Shown piece by piece: positions 59,934 to 64,000 of a stretch of DNA of 64,000 nucleotides (its first letter is position 1; the number at the start of each line of letters is the position of its first letter). This DNA comes from Bdellovibrio bacteriovorus str. Tiberius (lineage in GTDB: Bacteria > Bdellovibrionota > Bdellovibrionia > Bdellovibrionales > Bdellovibrionaceae), in assembly GCF_000317895.1 (NCBI RefSeq), contig NC_019567.1:2418001-2482000 (forward strand), given 5' to 3'. The notes below the pieces were generated by a model. It saw only the letters and a list, made by a program, of their open reading frames with translations. It searched no databases and was not told the DNA's origin. A program made the translations under genes and the position numbers.

Positions 59934-60496
59934 TACCTTGGTGTCATCGTCACGACACTCAGGCCGATGGCTTTTGTAGCGCCCGTGTTAACATAGTTAT
60001 GGGCTGAATCCCCCGGGAATGCCAAAACATCTCCGGGCTTCAGCTCAAAACTTTCCCCGCTGACCACCACGGTCATCTGCCCCTGCACACAGTGCAAATA
60101 CTCTTTCGTACCGCTGGAATGCGGAATCCCACCCATACGAGCGCCCACTTCAAGCTCCATGCGATCAATGGCCATCCCCGGAATGGGATCCGGTAAAAGT
60201 TTGTAAACAGTGACGTTGCCTTTGGCTTTTTTATTGGCGGGGATTTCATCCTTGCGAATCAACTTTGTCTGGGATCTGGGCGTTGCCAGCAGCTCTTCGA
60301 ATGAAACCTGCAAAGCCGCGCAAACCTTGGCCAGATTCACCAGCGAGGGATTGCCCATCCCGCTTTCCATATTGGTCAGTGTGGATCGCGGCACCCCGGC
60401 CAGTTTCGCCAAGGCAGCCTGAGTCAGTTGACGTTTTTTACGAAGTTCAGTGATTTGAGCGGCAAGGTTCTGGGCCAATACATCGAAAGAAGTCAT
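59930..60496 (-). CDS. XRE-family regulator with cupin sensor domain
   Basis: Residues 10-65 are a helix-turn-helix ([40 protein letters not shown]) of the XRE type. Residues 100-188 form a cupin: [18 protein letters not shown] (first cupin motif) and [20 protein letters not shown] then AHNY (second motif). Such HTH-cupin proteins usually repress or activate nearby metabolic or stress genes upon ligand binding. It converges on sodB with a four-base overlap and has no co-transcribed neighbour. Target genes are unknown. Confidence 0.88.
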   Translation of the reverse strand: MTSFDVLAQNLAAQITELRKKRQLTQAALAKLAGVPRSTLTNMESGMGNPSLVNLAKVCAALQVSFEELLATPRSQTKLIRKDEIPANKKAKGNVTVYKLLPDPIPGMAIDRMELEVGARMGGIPHSSGTKEYLHCVQGQMTVVVSGESFELKPGDVLAFPGDSAHNYVNTGATKAIGLSVVTMTPRY

Positions 60497-60519
60497 GCCC
60501 TATGGTAGATGCTTGAACG

Positions 60520-60551
60520 AAAGAGTGCAACGCACGCGCGCAGCACTCTTT
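60520..60551 (-). terminator. Hairpin between the CheY and XRE-cupin genes
   Basis: AAAGAGTGC and GCACTCTTT form a perfect nine-base-pair stem just after the CheY stop (minus strand). No long T-run follows, so termination is probable but weak. Confidence 0.5.
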
Positions 60552-60558
60552 AAAGAAT

Positions 60559-60963
60559 CTATTTGTTGTGTTTGCTGTAAGCAGCTTTCAATTTGTCTTC
60601 AAAGATCTTTGCCGAGAATGGCTTCACGATATACTGGGACACACCCGCAAGAACCGCTTCGGTGACCTGATCACGCTCAGACTCTGACGTCAAAAGCACG
60701 AATGGCAGATTCGCAAACTCCGCCGTGGCGCGGACTTGCTTCAAAAGTTCCAGACCCTTCATTTTCGGCATGTTCCAGTCGGAAATCACCAGTTGAATCT
60801 GAGTGCCCGGAGTGTTGTTTTGAATAAGGATTTTAAGACCGGCTTCCCCGTCTTCAGCTTCCTGCAGGTTTTTATAGCCCATGGCTTTTAACGTGTTCTT
60901 CACCAGATCACGAATGGAGGGCATGTCATCAATAACTAGGATGCGGGTCTCTGGGGGGAACAT
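60559..60963 (-). CDS. Single-domain response regulator (CheY-like)
   Basis: The 134-residue protein is a bare receiver domain: ILVIDDMPSIRDLVKNTL with the acidic pair (Asp 12, Asp 13), phosphorylatable Asp 62 in VISDWNMPKMKGLELL, Thr 92 in VLLTSESERDQV and Lys 114 in YIVKPFSAKIFEDKL. The K-P-F, T-S/T-E spacing and lack of an output domain match CheY proteins. A possible phosphodonor is the CheA-like kinase 1.4 kb away (57225-59174), although other chemotaxis genes are not in this window. A GGAGAC ribosome site precedes ATG 60963. Confidence 0.92.
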   Translation of the reverse strand: MFPPETRILVIDDMPSIRDLVKNTLKAMGYKNLQEAEDGEAGLKILIQNNTPGTQIQLVISDWNMPKMKGLELLKQVRATAEFANLPFVLLTSESERDQVTEAVLAGVSQYIVKPFSAKIFEDKLKAAYSKHNK

Positions 60964-61039
60964 AGACGAGGTCTCCTCTATTCCCCTATTCTAGAAAACC
61001 TGTGGTGAATCTCAAAGATTCTTTACAATGCTGGACCTA

Positions 61040-61921
61040 TTACTGGCCTGCCGCTGGACTGGCGGGTGCCAACCACAGGTAATCAGCACGGGGTCCGTCC
61101 TGAGTGCCTGGGTTGATTTCAGTCGCAATTTCGTCCTCAGTCAGACCTGAGGTATTCACTTGAGAATAGGTCAGTACTGGGAACTCGGCCCCGCGCACAC
61201 GCAAACGATCCGGCAGACCACCCCCATACTGCACATGGAAATCCCCGACCACAATCACCAGAACCTGCTCGGGATGGGATCGCATGAATTCCACCGCCTG
61301 CCACGCCATCGTGTCATCCCAGATGGACTGAGACGTAAAGTAACGCTCGCCCGCTTCCGGATTCGGCAAATGCGGCATCATGGAAAGGAAACGGCGTTTG
61401 TAGCCATCATTACCCACCGTAAACTGAGGCGGCATCAACTTCAGATCATCCGGAGTCAGCGCCTGCAGGCCCCCTTTGGAAACCTTGCCCGTCAAAGAGC
61501 GCGGCGCATTCAACGCGATCGTCTTTGAACCCTCTGACAGGTTCGGGAACACGCTTTGCGCGCGATAGTAATCATAAGAGGGATTGCCCCATTTGATTTG
61601 AGAGAGGAAGTCAGCTTCGCTCAAAAGCCCCTGACGATAAGAGTCCACGGCCGGCTGATCAGTATATGTAAAAAATTCCATCCCGACAGAGACCTTCAAG
61701 CCTTTTGCCCGAAGCGCCTGCATAATAGCGACTTGCTGGTTTTGGTGTTCTTTGAAACCGTGATTTTCACCGATAACTACGATAGAACCCGGAGTGACTG
61801 GACCGACGGTTTCGGCCAAATCGACCGGTTGGAGGTCATTTCCACGCAAAATGCCACTAGTTTGAGCATGTGCGCAGGCCAACATGAGCAGGGAACTTAA
61901 AAAAAGGCCGAAAGTCTTCAC
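61040..61921 (-). CDS. ChaN-like haem-uptake-type lipoprotein or secreted protein
   Basis: Started at GTG 61921 (GGAGGA four bases upstream), the protein has a signal ending near LMLACAHAQ. Motifs fit the ChaN/Tiki family: SIVVIGENHGFKEHQNQQVA near 45 (E-N-H metal motif), VGMEFFTYTDQPAVDSY near 75 (M-E-F), and VIVVGDFHVQYGGGLPDRLR near 240 (G-x-x-H-x-x-x-G). Such proteins are linked to haem uptake or to peptide cleavage in the envelope. LAC near residue 16 could be a lipobox. No TonB or haem transport genes are in the window. The frame to 62005 is rejected because it buries the signal. Confidence 0.8.
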   Translation of the reverse strand: MKTFGLFLSSLLMLACAHAQTSGILRGNDLQPVDLAETVGPVTPGSIVVIGENHGFKEHQNQQVAIMQALRAKGLKVSVGMEFFTYTDQPAVDSYRQGLLSEADFLSQIKWGNPSYDYYRAQSVFPNLSEGSKTIALNAPRSLTGKVSKGGLQALTPDDLKLMPPQFTVGNDGYKRRFLSMMPHLPNPEAGERYFTSQSIWDDTMAWQAVEFMRSHPEQVLVIVVGDFHVQYGGGLPDRLRVRGAEFPVLTYSQVNTSGLTEDEIATEINPGTQDGPRADYLWLAPASPAAGQ

Positions 61922-61987
61922 GATTCCTCCTCTAGACGCGAATTTGTCTGTTGAAGTTTCCTTTTTCCTTTGATACCTTGAGCCCCT

Positions 61988-62017
61988 TTGAAAAGGTATT
62001 GTCATTTTTTCTATACA
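61988..62017 (+). promoter_or_regulatory. Probable sigma-70 promoter of rpmG
   Basis: TTGAAA (61988-61993) and TATACA (62012-62017), 18 bases apart, lie 41 bases upstream of the rpmG ATG. Confidence 0.5.
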
Positions 62018-62058
62018 ACGCGTGGCAGTACAAATGGTTCAATTTAAGGGGTATCGCA

Positions 62059-62238
62059 ATGGCTAAAAAGACAGGAAGAATCATCGTAACTCTTGAGTGC
62101 ACTGAAGCTCGTGCTGAAGGCAAACCTGTTTCTCGTTACACTACTACAAAAAACAAAACTAAGACTCCAAGCCGTCTTGAGAAGAAGAAATACAATCCGA
62201 ATCTTAAGCGCCACACTGTCCACAGAGAAACGAAGTAA
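62059..62238 (+). CDS. rpmG: 50S ribosomal protein L33
   Basis: The 59-residue basic protein starts [18 protein letters not shown] and continues [20 protein letters not shown] with [14 protein letters not shown], the typical L33 sequence, including the T-x-K-N-K and K-K-Y/F-x-P segments. It contains a single Cys, so it is a zinc-independent form (the zinc type has CxxC pairs). ATG 62059 follows AAGGGG. It is six bases before dcd, so both are probably one transcript. Confidence 0.95.
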   Translation: MAKKTGRIIVTLECTEARAEGKPVSRYTTTKNKTKTPSRLEKKKYNPNLKRHTVHRETK

Positions 62239-62244
62239 TTCGTA

Positions 62245-62781
62245 ATGATTCTGACGGATCAGCAAATTCTGGATTTCATGAAGGAAGGCTCCATTAAAGT
62301 GGAACCTTTCCGCAGAGAGTGCCTGGGTACGAACTCTTATGATGTTCACCTGGGTAAAACTCTAGCTGTCTATGAAGACAAAGTGCTGGACGCCAAGAAG
62401 CATAACAAAATTCGTACCTTTGAAATTCCAGAAGAGGGTTTCGTGCTAATGCCGGATACTCTCTATTTGGGCGTTACTTTTGAGTACACTGAGACTCTGA
62501 AGCATGTCCCATTTTTGGAAGGCAAATCGAGCGTAGGCCGTCTCGGAATCGACATCCATGCCACTGCTGGCAAAGGAGACGTCGGTTTCTGCAACTATTG
62601 GACTCTGGAAATTTCCGTGAAACAGCCTGTGCGTGTTTACACTGGAATGCCGGTTGGTCAGTTGATATACTTTGAAGTGAAGGGTGACATTTTAACTCCT
62701 TATAATGTCAAACCATCAGCAAAATATAACGACAAACAACCAATCCCGGTAGAGTCCATGATGTGGAAAAATTCATTCTAA
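62245..62781 (+). CDS. dcd: dCTP deaminase
   Basis: Dcd deaminates dCTP to dUTP for thymidylate synthesis. The 178-residue protein starts MILTDQQILDFMKEGSIKVE and carries the family motif FLEGKSSVGRLGIDIHATAG near 92 followed by GFCNYWTLEISVKQP, where the Glu of TLE is catalytic, plus VGQLIYFEVKG near 142. Length is close to that of family members. It follows rpmG by six bases. The 3' end overlaps a lipoprotein gene by 19 bases. Confidence 0.92.
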   Translation: MILTDQQILDFMKEGSIKVEPFRRECLGTNSYDVHLGKTLAVYEDKVLDAKKHNKIRTFEIPEEGFVLMPDTLYLGVTFEYTETLKHVPFLEGKSSVGRLGIDIHATAGKGDVGFCNYWTLEISVKQPVRVYTGMPVGQLIYFEVKGDILTPYNVKPSAKYNDKQPIPVESMMWKNSF

Positions 62782-63410
62782 AATCCCTACTCATACTTGG
62801 TTTCCTGGCTAGCGCCGCCTGCTCATCGGGTGGCGATGTCGAAGACATTTCTGGTTTAGACAGTTACACTGTCGTATCCGGTTCGTTCAGCCAGGCTGAC
62901 TCGACTGCGCTGCATATCGCAGGCACCACCGGCGTTGTTCGCTTCACTTCTACACTGCCCGGCGTCAGATCTTCCCGCTCTATTTCTCTGAAAGCTTCTT
63001 TAAATAACGTCACTTTAAGTGATGTCAGCGCCGTTTTCTATGCGAGCGACTCCAGCGTGTCAGGTTCAACGGGTATCGTGGTGACCTTCAGTCGCACGGG
63101 CGCCAGCGTGAACGCTTCGATCACATTTAATGGCCAAACTCGCACCGTCACCAGTGCTGATATGGGCTTTTACATCCCCAACAACATTGATGTGGTGATT
63201 GACCTTCACAACGTCGGCACTAAATCCCGCGTCTATATCTGGAGACGTGATAATCTGGTCTATGCACCGACCAGCGCTGATGTGGATTCAAATTCGGATG
63301 TTTCTTCGGCACTGCCAACTGCCGTTGGCCCCGGGGTCTTTGCCGGGTTGATTCTGAACTATGCGACCGTCACGGCAGCACAAGTTTCAACACCTAAAGT
63401 GCTCGATTAA
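62763..63410 (+). CDS. Putative lipoprotein (215 aa)
   Basis: GTG 62763 starts inside the dcd end. MEKFILKSLLILGFLASAAC gives a lipobox with Cys 20. The mature part is a beta-rich domain of the jelly-roll or lectin-like type (SYTVVSGSFSQAD, SISLKASLNNVTLSDVSAVF, TGIVVTFSRTGASVNASITF), almost without helices or Cys. No named family. It may be surface exposed. The 19-base overlap with dcd means it is translated with that gene. A terminator follows. Confidence 0.78.
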   Translation: MEKFILKSLLILGFLASAACSSGGDVEDISGLDSYTVVSGSFSQADSTALHIAGTTGVVRFTSTLPGVRSSRSISLKASLNNVTLSDVSAVFYASDSSVSGSTGIVVTFSRTGASVNASITFNGQTRTVTSADMGFYIPNNIDVVIDLHNVGTKSRVYIWRRDNLVYAPTSADVDSNSDVSSALPTAVGPGVFAGLILNYATVTAAQVSTPKVLD

Positions 63411-63435
63411 GAAATCTCACCACTGATTTAAGCAA

Positions 63436-63468
63436 TAAAAAAGCCCCTGTTCGGGGCTTTTGTTTTTT
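63436..63468. terminator. Bidirectional intrinsic terminator
   Basis: AAAAGCCCC-TGTTC-GGGGCTTTT with A-run before and T-run after, between the lipoprotein gene and the convergent EF-hand gene. Confidence 0.9.
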
Positions 63469-63485
63469 CTGATTTTAATTCTGAA

Positions 63486-64000
63486 TTAAAGCTGGCTTGC
63501 GGCTTTTTCAAGAGCGTCCTGGGAGGCTGGCTCTTGAATGATCTTGGCACTTGGGCTTTTAGCGACCTGTTCGGCGATATAACCCAGGATCTGAGCCAGC
63601 TGCACGCGGTCCGCCCAGACGTCCCACTTGTCTTGTTTGCCCTTCCACTTGAACATGAACCTTGCCTGCTCCATCAACGTTGTTGGCGGTTTGCCGTAAC
63701 GAAGAATGAACGTGAACACATCCAGCAGGTCTTTTTCTTTCAGCACACCACTTTTCAACTGATCCGCAGCAAGTTCTTTCAACAGACCTTTAAAGGCCGG
63801 ATAAGCTTTAATGGCTTCGCTGGTGGAAATAATGTTGTCTTTGTTCTTATCAAAGCGGGCAAAGACCATTTCCACGTACTGAATCACGTGCGGAGTCAGG
63901 GCAATATCGCCCATCTTCGCCAGATTCTTGTCATTCGGAACGTAACCGGCCGCCATAAAGACATTGTTCATATAATAAGCCCACTCGTCGGCCGAGGCCT
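63486..64000 (-). CDS. EF-hand-like protein, C-terminal part (gene cut by window edge)
   Basis: The frame stays open to base 64000 (translation before MNNVFMAAG reads ASADEWAYY), so the start lies outside the window. About 170 residues are visible. The segment YVEMVFARFDKNKDNIISTS carries an EF-hand-like calcium loop (D-K-N-K-D-N-I-I-S-x-x-E). The order and spacing of this loop, the following helices with VFTFILRYGKPP and FMFKWKGKQDKWD, and the ending RVQLAQILGYIAE parallel the end of the lipoprotein at 9580-11883 (YDTDNNQGLSVDE, LVFYGEIPG, KKMWGIDD, EIARLFGTL). The two are probably paralogues. Function unknown. Confidence 0.75.
   Translation of the reverse strand, partial: ASADEWAYYMNNVFMAAGYVPNDKNLAKMGDIALTPHVIQYVEMVFARFDKNKDNIISTSEAIKAYPAFKGLLKELAADQLKSGVLKEKDLLDVFTFILRYGKPPTTLMEQARFMFKWKGKQDKWDVWADRVQLAQILGYIAEQVAKSPSAKIIQEPASQDALEKAASQL

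Noticed and set aside
1-64000. tRNA or rRNA genes, CRISPR arrays, prophage or insertion sequences
   Set aside because: No cloverleaf or rRNA-like segment, no regularly spaced direct repeats, and no transposase, integrase or phage structural gene was seen. Short tRNA genes could be missed without a search tool.

Overview
The window reads as chromosomal DNA of a Gram-negative, Bdellovibrio-like predatory bacterium (Bdellovibrionota). This is inferred from gene content: many lipoproteins and outer-membrane barrels ending in aromatic residues, a TolQ/TolR-TPR-PglI cluster like the Agl/Glt gliding machinery, LPS-core enzymes (GT9 and Kdo transferase), SpoIIE/STAS/PATAN signalling proteins, and a HNH protein of the type common in this group. 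No rRNA, tRNA, prophage, insertion sequence or CRISPR array was found. Genes are dense on both strands, often with 1-20 bp overlaps.

Layout. 1-8331: edge of a TatD-type hydrolase, an unknown protein, DedA, an RluA-type pseudouridine synthase, a barrel protein, an EEP-nuclease-fold lipoprotein, a BrnT/BrnA toxin-antitoxin pair between two near-identical terminators, a lipoprotein, and a rRNA-type methyltransferase. 8500-13345: a minus-strand operon of two outer-membrane proteins around a large EF-hand lipoprotein. 13466-15801: GT9 heptosyltransferase-like protein plus WaaA. 15999-26623: a ten-gene minus-strand operon (TolQ, two TolR, large TPR protein, small protein, PglI/AgmX-like protein, lipoprotein, outer-membrane barrel, second TPR protein, VWA lipoprotein), the best candidate here for a trans-envelope, proton-driven gliding machine. 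27014-31732: ClC transporter with a zinc-ribbon membrane protein, a small cysteine-rich secreted protein, a HNH endonuclease, and a barrel protein translationally coupled to the 1098-residue lipoprotein that follows (31719-35015). 35081-46669: a degenerate PhoD-like lipoprotein, a BtuF-like protein without signal peptide, a probable FabMG-type enoyl-ACP reductase, an RNase Z-like MBL protein, a cardiolipin-synthase-like PLD protein, an AAA_28 NTPase with a secreted barrel protein, an SGNH hydrolase and a small-peptide/GNAT/lipoprotein operon.

46683-60963: a PKD/TSP1-like/Hint lipoprotein operon, followed by a signalling region: receiver-PATAN-TPR protein, STAS-like protein, HAMP-SpoIIE phosphatase, FecR-domain membrane protein coupled to a PAS-HPt-HATPase kinase, Fe superoxide dismutase, an XRE-cupin regulator and a single-domain CheY. 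61040-64000: ChaN-like protein, ribosomal protein L33, dCTP deaminase, a lipoprotein, and an EF-hand gene cut by the window edge that resembles the EF-hand lipoprotein near the left end.

Three short repeat families stand out: an 80-125 bp imperfect palindrome with conserved core and co-varying arms (three copies), a 25-bp GTCCGCC hairpin (two copies, one inside the HNH gene), and a 52-bp element (two copies in opposite orientation). All functions are read from sequence motifs by eye; no database search was run.
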